64,000 nucleotides of DNA from Pseudochelatococcus sp050946405 (GTDB taxonomy: Bacteria; Pseudomonadota; Alphaproteobacteria; Rhizobiales; Beijerinckiaceae): contig NZ_JBMNUS010000010.1 of NCBI RefSeq assembly GCF_050946405.1, forward strand, positions 85,662 to 149,661, read 5' to 3'. Below the pieces are notes generated by a model, which did no database searches, was not told the DNA's origin, and was given only the letters and a program-made list of their open reading frames with translations. Shown here piece by piece: positions 36,097 through 46,850 of the stretch. The number at the start of each line of letters is the position of its first letter. The first letter of the stretch is position 1. The position numbers and the translations under genes were made by a program.

Positions 36097-37188
36097 ATGA
36101 GAGCGCGCATACTGGTGACGGGCGGCGCGGGGTTCATCGGCTCCGCCGTGTGCCGCTACATCATTCGCGAGACGCAGGCCGCGGTCGTCAATGTCGACAA
36201 GCTGACCTACGCCGGCAATCTCGCCTCGCTGCGGGAGATCGGGGACGATCCGCGCTACCGCTTCGTTCGTGCGGACATCTGCGACCGCGCGGCGCTTGAC
36301 GCGGTGTTCGGCGAGGCGCAACCCGACGCCGTGATGCATCTCGCCGCCGAAAGCCATGTCGACCGTTCCATCGACGGCGCGCGCGACTTCATCGACACCA
36401 ACATCGTCGGCACCTTCACGCTGCTGGAAGCCGCACGCGCCTATCTGGCGGGGGCCGACGCCGGCACGCGGGAAAACTTCCGCTTCCTGCACGTATCCAC
36501 CGACGAGGTTTACGGTTCGCTGGGGCCGCAGGGGCTGTTCAGCGAGACGACGCGCTACGATCCCTCGTCGCCCTATTCGGCCTCCAAGGCCGCCGCCGAC
36601 CATCTCGCGACGGCGTGGGCGCGCACCTACGGCCTGCCGGTGGTGCTTTCCAACTGCTCCAACAACTACGGGCCGTATCACTTCCCGGAAAAACTCATCC
36701 CGCTGATGATCCTCAATGCGCTCGACGGCAGGCCGCTGCCCGTCTACGGCGCGGGCGCCAACGTGCGCGACTGGCTCCATGTCGAGGATCACGCGCGGGC
36801 GCTGTGGCTGATCCTCAACGCCGGGCGCATCGGCGAGAAATACAATGTGGGCGGGCGCAACGAGCGCACCAATCTCGAGGTCGTCCACGCCGTCTGCGCC
36901 ATTCTCGACCGTCTCGCGCCCGGCGGCGCGCCGCATGCCCGGCTCGTGACCCATGTGGCGGATCGGCCGGGGCACGACCGGCGCTATGCCATCGACGCCA
37001 CGAAGCTGGAGACGGAACTCGGCTGGCGCGCGCGGGAGACGTTCGACACCGGCCTCGAAAAGACCGTGCGCTGGTATCTCGACAACGACTGGTGGTGGCG
37101 GCCGCTGCGCGACAAGGTTTATACGGGCGAACGGCTCGGGCTCGCGGGCGAAAAGGCGGCGGGGAAGGCGTCATGCGCATCGCGGTAA
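36097..37188 (+). CDS. rfbB: dTDP-glucose 4,6-dehydratase
   Basis: 363-residue extended SDR enzyme, second step of dTDP-rhamnose synthesis. NAD-binding TGGAGFIGSAVC, active-site HVSTDEVYGSLG and YSASKAAADH (Tyr-x3-Lys), and SNCSNNYGPYHFPEKLIP are all present. The ATG at 36097 follows AGGGAAA; an in-frame GTG at 36073 is possible. Confidence 0.95.
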   Translation: MRARILVTGGAGFIGSAVCRYIIRETQAAVVNVDKLTYAGNLASLREIGDDPRYRFVRADICDRAALDAVFGEAQPDAVMHLAAESHVDRSIDGARDFIDTNIVGTFTLLEAARAYLAGADAGTRENFRFLHVSTDEVYGSLGPQGLFSETTRYDPSSPYSASKAAADHLATAWARTYGLPVVLSNCSNNYGPYHFPEKLIPLMILNALDGRPLPVYGAGANVRDWLHVEDHARALWLILNAGRIGEKYNVGGRNERTNLEVVHAVCAILDRLAPGGAPHARLVTHVADRPGHDRRYAIDATKLETELGWRARETFDTGLEKTVRWYLDNDWWWRPLRDKVYTGERLGLAGEKAAGKASCASR

Positions 37189-38081
37189 CCGGGCGCGACG
37201 GGCAGGTCGCCACCGCGCTCGCGGAATACGGCGCGGCGCACGGCGTCGAGGTGGTGCGTGTCGGGCGTCCCGCGCTCGATCTCGCCGCGCCCGAAAGCGT
37301 CCGCGCGGCGCTGGCGGCGGTGCGGCCCGATGTCGTCGTCAACGCGGCGGCTTTCACGGCGGTGGATCTGGCGGAATCGCAGGCGCAAGCGGCCTTCGCG
37401 ATCAACGCCGCGGGCGCGGGCGCGGTGGCGGAGGCGGCGCGGGCGCTCGAAGCGCCCGTCATCCAGTTGTCGACCGATTACGTTTTCGACGGCGAGAAGC
37501 CCGCTCCTTATCATGAGGACGACGCCACCGGCCCCGTCAGCGTCTATGGCGCGTCGAAGCTTGCGGGTGAGCGGGCCGTCGCGGCGGCCACGGAAGATCA
37601 CGTCATCCTGCGCACGGCATGGGTGTATGCGGCCTCGGGCAAGAACTTCGTGCGCACCATGCTGCGTCTGGCGCAAGAGCGTGACGCGGTGCGCGTTGTC
37701 GCCGACCAGCGCGGCTGTCCGAGCTACGCGCCCGACATCGCGGCGGCGGTGATCGCGGTGGCGCGAAATCTCGCGGCGCATCCGCGCGACGCCGCCCTGC
37801 GCGGCGTCTTTCACCTGACGGGGCAGGGTGAGGCCACCTGGGCGCAACTGGCGGAAGAAGTGTTTGCGCAGGCGCGCGCCGCCGGCGGCAAGGGGGCGGC
37901 GGTGATCCCGATCACGACCGCCGAATATCCCACGCCCGCCCGCCGCCCCCGAAATTCACGCCTCGACGGCGCGAAGCTGGCGCGCGTGCATGGCGTCGTG
38001 CTGCCGGAGTGGCGGCAGTCGCTGGCGCGGTGCGTGGCGCGGATATACGATACGGAACGACAGGGAGAGCCGGGCGCATGA
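37173..38081 (+). CDS. rfbD: dTDP-4-dehydrorhamnose reductase
   Basis: 302 residues, the final step of dTDP-L-rhamnose synthesis. NADPH motif TGRDGQVATAL, substrate motif STDYVFDG, and YGASKLAGE with the catalytic Tyr and Lys. The start lies inside the 3' end of rfbB (16-base overlap), preceded by GGGGAAGG. Confidence 0.94.
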   Translation: MRIAVTGRDGQVATALAEYGAAHGVEVVRVGRPALDLAAPESVRAALAAVRPDVVVNAAAFTAVDLAESQAQAAFAINAAGAGAVAEAARALEAPVIQLSTDYVFDGEKPAPYHEDDATGPVSVYGASKLAGERAVAAATEDHVILRTAWVYAASGKNFVRTMLRLAQERDAVRVVADQRGCPSYAPDIAAAVIAVARNLAAHPRDAALRGVFHLTGQGEATWAQLAEEVFAQARAAGGKGAAVIPITTAEYPTPARRPRNSRLDGAKLARVHGVVLPEWRQSLARCVARIYDTERQGEPGA

Positions 38082-38947
38082 AGGGCATCATTCTCGCAGG
38101 CGGCGCGGGCACGCGGCTGCACCCGCTCACGCTGGTGACGTCGAAGCAGCTCATGCCGGTCTATGACAAGCCCCTGATCTATTATCCGCTGACCGTGCTC
38201 ATGCAGGCGGGCATCCGCGAGATTCTGATCATCTCGACGCCGCACGACCTGCCGCAGTTCCAGCGCCTGCTGGGCGCTGGTTCGCAATGGGGGCTGCAAT
38301 TCTCCTACGCCGCGCAGCCGAGCCCTGACGGACTGGCGCAAGCCTACATCATCGGCGCGGATTTCGTCGCCGGCGGGCCTTCGGCGCTCATTCTGGGCGA
38401 CAACATCTATTACGGCTCGGGGCTTCAGGCGCTGCTGACGGACGCGGCGCGCGAGACCTCGGGCGCCACCATCTTCGCCTACAACGTCAGCGACCCGGAG
38501 CGCTACGGCATCGTCTCCTTCGACGCGCAGGGCAGGGCGGAGACCATCGAGGAGAAGCCGAAACAGCCGCGCTCCAACTGGGCGGTGACGGGGCTTTATT
38601 TTTATGACGCGCAGGTGGTGGAGATCGCGGCCGGTCTCAAGCCTTCCGCGCGCGGCGAGCTGGAGATCACCGACGTCAACCGCGCCTATCTGGAGCGCGG
38701 CCAGCTCCGGGTGCGCAAGATGGACCGCGGCTATGCCTGGCTCGACACCGGCACCCACGACAGCCTCATCGACGCGGCGCTGTTCGTGCGCACGCTGGAG
38801 ACGCGCCAGGCCCAGCGCATCGCCTCGCCTGAGGAAACGGCTTTCCGCATGGGGCTGATCGACCGCGCGGCGCTGATCCGCCTCGGCGAGGCGCTGGGCA
38901 AGAGCGGTTATGGCCGCTATCTCGTCCAGATCGCCGATGAGGATTAA
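38078..38947 (+). CDS. rfbA: Glucose-1-phosphate thymidylyltransferase
   Basis: 289 residues, the first step of dTDP-L-rhamnose synthesis. The nucleotidyltransferase motif GGAGTRLHPLT and sugar-site segments (VYDKPLIYYPL, LGDNIYYG, EEKPKQPRSNWAVTGLYFYD) are intact. The ATG overlaps the rfbD stop. Product probably feeds O-antigen or exopolysaccharide; no glycosyltransferase is nearby. Confidence 0.95.
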   Translation: MKGIILAGGAGTRLHPLTLVTSKQLMPVYDKPLIYYPLTVLMQAGIREILIISTPHDLPQFQRLLGAGSQWGLQFSYAAQPSPDGLAQAYIIGADFVAGGPSALILGDNIYYGSGLQALLTDAARETSGATIFAYNVSDPERYGIVSFDAQGRAETIEEKPKQPRSNWAVTGLYFYDAQVVEIAAGLKPSARGELEITDVNRAYLERGQLRVRKMDRGYAWLDTGTHDSLIDAALFVRTLETRQAQRIASPEETAFRMGLIDRAALIRLGEALGKSGYGRYLVQIADED

Positions 38948-38959
38948 CGGATTCCGGTT

Positions 38960-38989
38960 TATATCCTGTTTCAATTGAAACAGGATATA
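38960..38989. terminator. 30-nt perfect palindrome between rfbA and SDR gene
   Basis: The 13-nt arms TATATCCTGTTTC and GAAACAGGATATA flank AATT. It lies between convergent genes 44 bases apart and likely terminates both. Confidence 0.7.
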
Positions 38990-38991
38990 AT

Positions 38992-39789
38992 TCAAACCGC
39001 CGTGTAGCCGCCGTCGACGGGGAGCGCCGCGCCGGTGATGAAGCGGGCCTCGTCCGAGACGAGGAACAGGATGGCGTTGGCGACATCGGCCGGCTCGCCC
39101 ACGTGGCCGATGGGGTGCCTGGCGCCCATCAGCTTGAGATAGGCGTCCAGCCCGCCCTCGCCCCGGCTGCCGAGCTCGCGCACGAGCGGCGTCAGGATGG
39201 TGCCGGGATGCACCGAATTGACGCGGATGTTGTCGCGGCCGTAGACGACCGCGTCCTGCTTCGACATCAGCGTGACCGCGCCCTTGGCCGCGTGATAGGG
39301 CGTCAGTTCGTGCGAGCCGACAAGGCCGTAGATCGAGGACAGGTTGACGATGGCGCCGCCGCCGTTTCGCTTCAGGTGCGGAATGGCGTGTTTGGTGGAG
39401 AAGAACACACCTTTCACGTCGACGGCGAACACCGCGTCCCATTCCGTCTCGTCGATCTCGTGGGTGGGTTTGTCGACGCCGGTGACGCCTGCGTTGTTGA
39501 CGAGAATGTCGAGCTTGCCGAACGCGGCCGCCGCGGCGTCCGTCGCCGCCTTCACCTCGCTCTCGACGGCGACGTTCACTTTCCAGAATTGCGCCGTGTT
39601 GCCTTCCGCGCCGACCAGGCGCACGGTTTCCCGTCCGTCGGCTTCCGTGAGATCGAACACCGCGACCTTCGCGCCGTGGCGCGCCAGCACCAGGGCCGTC
39701 TCGCGTCCGATGCCCGCGCCCGCGCCGGTGACGAAGGCGACCTTGCCCGCGAGGCGGGCCGCTGCGGTGTGCGTATCATGCGACGACAT
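38992..39789 (-). CDS. SDR family NAD(P)-dependent oxidoreductase
   Basis: 265 residues, classical short-chain dehydrogenase: TGAGAGIG cofactor motif, NNAG, catalytic Ser in NLSSIYG and YHAAK, and the C-terminal GAALPVDGGYTAV typical of glucose/3-oxoacyl-type members. An Asp at the end of beta 2 (VFDL) favours NAD. The substrate is unknown. GGAGG precedes the ATG. Confidence 0.88.
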   Translation of the reverse strand: MSSHDTHTAAARLAGKVAFVTGAGAGIGRETALVLARHGAKVAVFDLTEADGRETVRLVGAEGNTAQFWKVNVAVESEVKAATDAAAAAFGKLDILVNNAGVTGVDKPTHEIDETEWDAVFAVDVKGVFFSTKHAIPHLKRNGGGAIVNLSSIYGLVGSHELTPYHAAKGAVTLMSKQDAVVYGRDNIRVNSVHPGTILTPLVRELGSRGEGGLDAYLKLMGARHPIGHVGEPADVANAILFLVSDEARFITGAALPVDGGYTAV

Positions 39790-39900
39790 GGCTGGAACCT
39801 CCGATCCTGCGCGCCTCCCGGCGCGATCATGACGATCGGGCGAGGTTACGTCTGTGACCGTTATCCGGCAATGATCCCGGTCAAAAGACCGGAAGCGCCG

Positions 39901-40545
39901 TCACCGTGCGGCCACCGACATCGTGGGCGGCGTGGTGCCGAGGGCCACCCAGCGGTTGGGATTGAGATTCGCCTGCCGCTTGATGTATTTGTAGCCGGTG
40001 TCGGCCCAGTTCAGCACGCGGTCGCGCTTGTTGTCCAGAATGAGGTCGCCCCGGTCGGTGCGGACGGTCAGCACGGCGTGGCCGGCGTCTTCGAGATCGC
40101 GCACCACCGTGATCATGAGGGCGGCGAGCGGCAGGCCGGCCCGGTGCAGGAGCCGGCGCTTCTGAAGCACGTAATCCTCGCAGTCGCCGAACCCGTCGTC
40201 GGGAAAATCCCACGATTCCGCCACGCCCCAGTGCTCCTCGTCGGAGAGAGGCGAGACGGCCGCGTTGACGTCCATGTTGACCTTCAGGATCAGCGACCAG
40301 GTGCGCGCGTCCAGCGTCACGCTGCCGGGACGATCGTCGCGGATGCGGCAGGCGGCTGCGTTCCGGCCGCAAAAATCCTCCCAGCCGACGGGATGGGACG
40401 TGAGGCCCGTTTCCGTGCTCCACGCTTCATGCGAGACCGCAGGCGGGGGCAGGCGCGTGCGCGCGGCGGCGTCGCCGGCGAAACCGGAAAAGACGAGCGC
40501 GAAGCAGAACGCGGCAGCCGCAGCGTGAAACGGGATACGGAACAC
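39901..40545 (-). CDS. Transglutaminase-like cysteine peptidase (BTLCP/DUF920)
   Basis: 214 residues with a Sec signal peptide. Catalytic triad of the bacterial transglutaminase-like family: Cys in GDCEDYVLQKRRLL, His in AGHAVLTVRT and Asp in LDNKRD. Some relatives act on adhesins or cell-wall partners; the target here is unknown. A CtrA-like site lies just upstream. Confidence 0.87.
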   Translation of the reverse strand: MFRIPFHAAAAAFCFALVFSGFAGDAAARTRLPPPAVSHEAWSTETGLTSHPVGWEDFCGRNAAACRIRDDRPGSVTLDARTWSLILKVNMDVNAAVSPLSDEEHWGVAESWDFPDDGFGDCEDYVLQKRRLLHRAGLPLAALMITVVRDLEDAGHAVLTVRTDRGDLILDNKRDRVLNWADTGYKYIKRQANLNPNRWVALGTTPPTMSVAAR

Positions 40546-40941
40546 GATGAAACCTCATCATTAACGTTCCGTTACCTTTGTTCATTGTCGGGTCCGAGGC
40601 AAGACCGGTTAACGCGCGTTAACCTTTTCCGCATGGCGCGCGCCCGGCGGCGCGGCCTGGCGATGAGGAAATATCGTGATCTTTTCCAGTATCTTGCGGC
40701 ATATCGCATGGGCCGCCGCGACGTTAACCTTAACGAAAGGTTGATGCATCCCGTCCCCGATACGCGATGTCGGTAAGGCCGCGACGATTATCATAATGTC
40801 GAAACGCCCGCCGGGGCCGTTCCCAGCGGCCGCGTTTTCGCGTACAAGCGCGCCATGCGGAAAACCCTGACAATGCCGTGATCCGCCGTGCGGAACTTCC
40901 GCCGCACAGACCGCCGCCGGACGCAGGTGAAGGAGCCTTTG
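40546..40941. other. Divergent region between the BTLCP gene and eno
   Basis: 396 bases with no convincing gene. It contains TTAACGTTCCGTTAC at 40561-40575 (CtrA-like, one mismatch) and the 18-bp perfect palindrome GGTTAACGCGCGTTAACC at 40607-40624. Confidence 0.5.
40561..40575 (+). promoter_or_regulatory. CtrA-like site upstream of the BTLCP gene
   Basis: TTAA-CGTTCCG-TTAC, one base off TTAA-N7-TTAA, 16 bases from the start codon of the minus-strand gene. Confidence 0.35.
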
Positions 40942-42225
40942 ATGACTGCCATCGTTGATATCATTGCGCGTGAAATTCTGGACAGCCGCGGAAACCCGAC
41001 CGTCGAGGTGGACGTCGTGCTGGAAGACGGTTCGACGGGCCGCGCCGCCGTTCCTTCGGGCGCGTCGACGGGGGCGCATGAGGCCGTGGAGCTGCGCGAT
41101 GGCGACAAGAGCCGCTACGGCGGCAAGGGCGTGCGGGCCGCGGTCGATGCCGTCAATCAGGAAATTTTCGAGGCCATCGGCGGGTTCGAGGCGGAAGAGC
41201 AGATCAAGATCGACGAGACGCTGATCGCGCTCGACGGCACCCCGAACAAGTCGCGCCTCGGCGCCAACGCCATTCTGGGCGTATCGCTCGCCGTGGCCAA
41301 GGCGGCGGCCGATGCCTCCGGCCTGACGCTGTACCGCTACATCGGCGGCACCTCCGCCCGCGTGCTGCCGGTGCCGCTGATGAACATCGTCAACGGTGGC
41401 GCGCATGCCGACAACCCGATCGATTTCCAGGAGTTCATGATCCTGCCGGTCGGCGCCGGCTCGATTGCGGAAGCCGTGCGCGTCGGCGCGGAGATCTTCC
41501 ACACGCTGAAGAAATCGCTGCATGCGGCGGGCCACAACACGGGCGTGGGCGACGAGGGCGGCTTCGCGCCGAACCTCCAGTCGGCGGAAGAGGCGCTCGA
41601 CTTCATCGTCAAGGCCATCGAGACGGCCGGCTACAAGCCCGGCGACGACGTGGTGCTGGGCCTCGACGTGGCCGCGACCGAATTCTACAAGGACGGCGCC
41701 TATGTCTACGCCGGCGAGGGCAAGACGCGCTCCGTCGCCGAGCAGGTGGATTATCTGGAAAAGCTCGTCGGCCAGTATCCGATCGTCACCATCGAGGACG
41801 GCCTCGCGGAAGACGACTGGGAAGGCTGGAAGCTGCTCACCGACCGCATCGGCGACCGGGTGCAGCTCGTCGGCGACGACCTGTTCGTCACCAATGTCGC
41901 GCGCTTGCAGGAAGGCATCGACAAGGGCGTCGGCAACGCGGTGCTCGTCAAGGTCAACCAGATCGGCTCGCTGACGGAAACGCTCGCCACCGTCGACCTC
42001 GCGCACCGCAACGCCTATCGCTCGGTGATCTCGCACCGCTCGGGCGAGACGGAGGACGCCACCATCGCCGATCTCGCCGTGGCGACGAACGCCGGCCAGA
42101 TCAAGACCGGCTCGCTGAGCCGCTCCGACCGCATCGCCAAGTACAACCAGCTCATCCGCATCGAGGAAGAGCTGGGTCCCTACGCGCAATACGCCGGCAA
42201 GTCGGTGCTGAAGCGCGGCGCGTGA
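40942..42225 (+). CDS. eno: Enolase
   Basis: 427 residues, converts 2-phosphoglycerate to phosphoenolpyruvate. All family signatures are present: AREILDSRGNPTVEVDV, SGASTGAHEA, GDEGGFAPNL, the metal ligands in GLDVAATEF, IEDGLAEDDWEGW and GDDLFVTN, and the active-site KVNQIGSLTETL and SHRSGETEDATIADLAV. AGGAG lies before the ATG at 40942. It is convergent with rarD, four bases away. Confidence 0.97.
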   Translation: MTAIVDIIAREILDSRGNPTVEVDVVLEDGSTGRAAVPSGASTGAHEAVELRDGDKSRYGGKGVRAAVDAVNQEIFEAIGGFEAEEQIKIDETLIALDGTPNKSRLGANAILGVSLAVAKAAADASGLTLYRYIGGTSARVLPVPLMNIVNGGAHADNPIDFQEFMILPVGAGSIAEAVRVGAEIFHTLKKSLHAAGHNTGVGDEGGFAPNLQSAEEALDFIVKAIETAGYKPGDDVVLGLDVAATEFYKDGAYVYAGEGKTRSVAEQVDYLEKLVGQYPIVTIEDGLAEDDWEGWKLLTDRIGDRVQLVGDDLFVTNVARLQEGIDKGVGNAVLVKVNQIGSLTETLATVDLAHRNAYRSVISHRSGETEDATIADLAVATNAGQIKTGSLSRSDRIAKYNQLIRIEEELGPYAQYAGKSVLKRGA

Positions 42226-42228
42226 TCG

Positions 42229-43152
42229 TCAACCGGCCGGCGGGCGATGCGTCCGCCGGCTTTGCGCCACGCCCGACCAGGTGAAGATCACGAGCCCCGT
42301 CCAGATCAGGCCGAAGGCTACGGCCTGAACGGGAGAGAAGGGCTCGCCGAAGACGAACACCGCGATCAGGAAGGCGATGGTCGGCGCGATGTACTGCATG
42401 ACGCCGATCGTGCTCAGCGGCAGGCTGCGCGCCCCCACGGAGAACAGGATCAGGGGTATGGCCGTGATCGGCCCGCCCACGATCAGCCAGAGGGTATCCG
42501 TTGCCGCGACGCCGAAATGGCCGCTGCCCGTCGCGGCGAGCCATGCCACGTAAGCCCCCGCCGGCACCGACAGGATGAGCACCTCCAGCGCGAAGCCTTG
42601 CAGCGCCGCGACCGGCAGCGTCTTGCGCAGGTAGCCGTAGGTGGCGAAGCTGATGGGCAGCGCCAGCGACACCCACGGCACGCCGCCCGATTGCGCCGCC
42701 AGCAGCAGAACGGCGGCGGCGGCGAGCGCGATGGCGATGATCTGCGGACGGTTGAGCTTCTCGTTGAGCAGCACCACGCCCATCAGCACGCTGACCAGCG
42801 GGTTGATGTAATAGCCGAGCGCCGCGTCCAGCGTGCGGTCGTGGATGATCGCCCAGGTGTAGACGCCCCAGTTGCAGGAGATCAGCGTCGCCGTGACGCC
42901 GGTCATGAGGAGAATGCGCGGGTTGCGCAGCGCGCTCAACAAGCTTCCCATGCCGTCCGTCGCGAGCAGGAGCAGCCCGGCGGAGGGAACCGCCCACAGG
43001 ATGCGATGCGCGATGACTTCTCCTACCGGGACATTCGCCACCTGCTTCATGTAAAGCGGCAGCACTCCCCAGGCGCTATAGGCCAACAGTGCGCAGATGA
43101 AGCCCCGCAGCGCGTCGGGAGACGGGCGGTCCGAAACGGACGGAATGCTCAT
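42229..43152 (-). CDS. rarD: RarD-type EamA family transporter
   Basis: 307 residues with ten membrane helices in the EamA/DMT arrangement; the family start (GFICALLAYSAWGVLPLYMKQV) and the LGYYINPLVSVLMG segment match the RarD subfamily. It is a probable metabolite or drug exporter of unknown substrate. The ATG at 43152 begins the conserved N-terminus; a further start at 43206 is in frame but lacks support. Confidence 0.87.
   Translation of the reverse strand: MSIPSVSDRPSPDALRGFICALLAYSAWGVLPLYMKQVANVPVGEVIAHRILWAVPSAGLLLLATDGMGSLLSALRNPRILLMTGVTATLISCNWGVYTWAIIHDRTLDAALGYYINPLVSVLMGVVLLNEKLNRPQIIAIALAAAAVLLLAAQSGGVPWVSLALPISFATYGYLRKTLPVAALQGFALEVLILSVPAGAYVAWLAATGSGHFGVAATDTLWLIVGGPITAIPLILFSVGARSLPLSTIGVMQYIAPTIAFLIAVFVFGEPFSPVQAVAFGLIWTGLVIFTWSGVAQSRRTHRPPAG
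42236..42260 (+). terminator. Possible eno terminator inside the rarD 3' end
   Basis: GCCGGCGG (42236-42243) pairs with CCGCCGGC (42253-42260), followed by TTTG. The hairpin is within the last codons of rarD because the two genes are only four bases apart. Confidence 0.45.
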
Positions 43153-43313
43153 GCTGTATCCCGGAGGTCCGCGAACGGGGACCCATGAATGAAAACCGAC
43201 GGACATCCGTCAGATGCGCACTATGCGGGCGCCGCGGCGGCATGGCTACGGCGTCGGCGGCAATGCAGCCATGCCCGTGGCACGCGCGTGGGCGGCAGCC
43301 GGGGCTTCCGGTT

Positions 43314-43787
43314 TCAGGCGCCCGCGAGCCCGGCGTCGCCGTATACCGTGTCGGCGCGGGCGGCGAAGGCGTCCGAGAACTTCTTGAACGCCTTGTCGAA
43401 CACCGCGCCCATCAGCATGCCCAGCGTCCGGCTTTTGAATTCATAGGAGATGAAGAAATCGACGATGCAGGCGTCGGGTTCGCCGGCGGGGCGGAAGACC
43501 CAGCGGTTTTCCAGAAAACGGAACGGCCCGTCGACATATTCCACGAAAATCCGCAGGCGCGGCCTGTCCAGCGTCACGCGGGTGGTGAAGGTCTCGCGGA
43601 TCGACTTGTAGCCGATGCTCATGTCGGCGATGAGCGTCTCCAGCCCCTCGTCGCCGTTGATGCGCTGGCGCACGGTGAGCGCCTCGCACAGCGGCACGAA
43701 AGAGGGATAGCGCTCGACATCGGCGACGAGATCGAACATGGCGGCGGGCGCATGGCGCACCTTGCGTTCGTTGCGGAAGGCGGGCAT
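43314..43787 (-). CDS. COQ10/RatA-type SRPBCC lipid-binding protein
   Basis: 157-residue START-like protein matching the COQ10/RatA family (MFDLVADVERYPSFVPLCEA, PFRFLENRWVF, FFISYEFKSRTLGMLMG). Alphaproteobacterial members are thought to bind ubiquinone for respiration. It directly follows lipA, three bases apart, as in many relatives. The toxin role of E. coli RatA should not be assumed. Confidence 0.87.
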   Translation of the reverse strand: MPAFRNERKVRHAPAAMFDLVADVERYPSFVPLCEALTVRQRINGDEGLETLIADMSIGYKSIRETFTTRVTLDRPRLRIFVEYVDGPFRFLENRWVFRPAGEPDACIVDFFISYEFKSRTLGMLMGAVFDKAFKKFSDAFAARADTVYGDAGLAGA

Positions 43788-43790
43788 CGG

Positions 43791-44834
43791 TCAGCGACCC
43801 GTCCCGGCGGAGGGGGGCCGGGCGAAACCCTGCGCCGCGCGTGCCGCCTGGAGACGCGTGAAATCCTCGCCCGCGTGATGCGACGAGCGCGTCAGCGGGC
43901 TCGACGACACCATCAGGAAGCCCTTGGCGAAGGCCGTCGTCTCGAACGCCTTGAACTCGTCCGGCGTCACGAAGCGGATGACCGGATGGTGCTTGCGGGT
44001 GGGCTGGAGATACTGGCCGATGGTGATGAAATCGACCTCCGCCGAGCGCAGGTCGTCCATGAGCTGCAACACCTCGTTGCGTTCCTCGCCGAGCCCCACC
44101 ATGATGCCGGATTTGGTGAAGATGGTGGGGTCGATCTCCTTCACCCGCTGCAACAGGCGGATGGAATGGAAGTAACGCGCCCCCGGCCGCACCTTCAGAT
44201 ATTTGGAAGGCACCGTTTCGAGATTGTGGTTGAACACGTCCGGGCGCGCCGCGACCACCACTTCGAGCGCGCCGGGCTTGCGCAGGAAGTCCGGCGTCAG
44301 GATCTCGACGGTGGTGGCGGGCGAGCGCGCGCGGATGGCGCGGATCACCTGCGCGAAATGCTCTGCGCCGCCATCGGCGAGGTCGTCCCGGTCGACGGAG
44401 GTGATGACGACATGGGTGAGGCCGAGCTTCTCGACCGCCTTCGCCACGCTCTCGGGCTCGTTCGCGTCGAGCGGCAGCGGCATGCCGGTCTTCACGTTGC
44501 AGAAGGCGCACGCCCGCGTGCAGGTGTCGCCCATGATCATGAAAGTGGCGTGCTTCTTTTCCCAGCACTCGCCGATGTTGGGGCAGCCGGCTTCCTCGCA
44601 GACGGTGACGAGCTTGTTGTCGCGCACGATGCGGTTGGTCTCGGCCCATTTGGGCGAGCCCGGCGCCTTCACCCTGATCCAGTCCGGCTTGCGGGCGACG
44701 GGCTGATCCGGCCGGTGCGCCTTTTCGGGATGGCGGGCTTCCTGCTTGCGCGGCGTCGCGCTCTCGCGCGCCGGTGCGTCGACATCGAGTTTGCGGCGCG
44801 GATCGCGGTTGAGAATATCCAGGACCATCGCCAT
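43791..44834 (-). CDS. lipA: Lipoyl synthase
   Basis: 347 residues. Radical-SAM enzyme inserting sulfur into octanoyl-E2. The SAM cluster motif is CTRACAFCNVKTG; the auxiliary cluster Cys are in CEEAGCPNIGECW; the C-terminal RSSHHAGE contains the Ser cluster ligand. The start at 44834 follows GGAG; an ATG at 44855 is also in frame. Its product is needed by the adjacent pdhB, pdhC and lpdA-dependent complex. Confidence 0.95.
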   Translation of the reverse strand: MAMVLDILNRDPRRKLDVDAPARESATPRKQEARHPEKAHRPDQPVARKPDWIRVKAPGSPKWAETNRIVRDNKLVTVCEEAGCPNIGECWEKKHATFMIMGDTCTRACAFCNVKTGMPLPLDANEPESVAKAVEKLGLTHVVITSVDRDDLADGGAEHFAQVIRAIRARSPATTVEILTPDFLRKPGALEVVVAARPDVFNHNLETVPSKYLKVRPGARYFHSIRLLQRVKEIDPTIFTKSGIMVGLGEERNEVLQLMDDLRSAEVDFITIGQYLQPTRKHHPVIRFVTPDEFKAFETTAFAKGFLMVSSSPLTRSSHHAGEDFTRLQAARAAQGFARPPSAGTGR

Positions 44835-45007
44835 GCCGAAGACTCCATGCCTCATCGATGATTCAGGGCTGCGGCACAGGTGCCGCCGCCCGCCAACAGC
44901 CTGTCATCAGGCCACAACTCGCATCCAAACGCAAATCATCTAATCCGTTACCCCGCCGGACACAAGGGAGCGCCCGGCGGGCATCTTTCGCATGTCATGT
45001 CCGCATG

Positions 45008-45262
45008 TCACGCGCGCCGGAGCACGCGCACGACGAACAGCAGAACGATCGCGCCGATGGTCGACACCACGAGGCTCGGCAGAAAGCCCGACCCCTGCCA
45101 GATGCCGAACACGCCGAGCACGATCGGGCCGATCAGCGCCCCGATGAGGCCGATCACGAGGTTCGCGACCAGCCCGCTGCCCCCGCTGCCCATGATGTTC
45201 TGGGCGAGCCACCCGGCCAGAAGGCCGACGATGATCGCGCCGATGATGCCAACACCCTGCAT
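45008..45262 (-). CDS. GlsB/YeaQ/YmgE family membrane protein
   Basis: 84 residues, three hydrophobic segments rich in Gly (GIIGAIIVGLLAGWLAQNIM, LIGALIGPIVLG). The family is linked to stress responses in other bacteria but its activity is unknown. GGGGAG precedes the ATG at 45262. It lies between lpdA and lipA. Confidence 0.87.
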   Translation of the reverse strand: MQGVGIIGAIIVGLLAGWLAQNIMGSGGSGLVANLVIGLIGALIGPIVLGVFGIWQGSGFLPSLVVSTIGAIVLLFVVRVLRRA

Positions 45263-45377
45263 TTGCTTCTCCCCGAAATGAATGAACCAACCACGGTTAA
45301 ACGCCAAGCTTGGCTGCGGGTTCCGTGGCCGATGTCTTTCATAGCCGGAGAGCGTGACATCCTGACCGGATGTCGTC

Positions 45378-46790
<1,413 letters not shown>

Positions 46791-46818
46791 AACAGCCTCT
46801 CGCATTCCGGGAAAAGGG

Positions 46819-46838
46819 GCGGCCGGCGAACCGGCCGC
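46819..46838 (-). terminator. Small hairpin between pdhC and lpdA
   Basis: GCGGCCGG and CCGGCCGC flank a CGAA loop, giving an 8-bp GC stem. There is no U-run, so attenuation or RNA stabilisation is as likely as termination. Confidence 0.4.
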
Positions 46839-46850
46839 GAAGGCGCACCA

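Noticed and set aside
43314..43787. RatA as a toxin of a toxin-antitoxin pair
   Set aside because: No antitoxin partner; location next to lipA and the family in alphaproteobacteria fit a COQ10-like ubiquinone-binding role.
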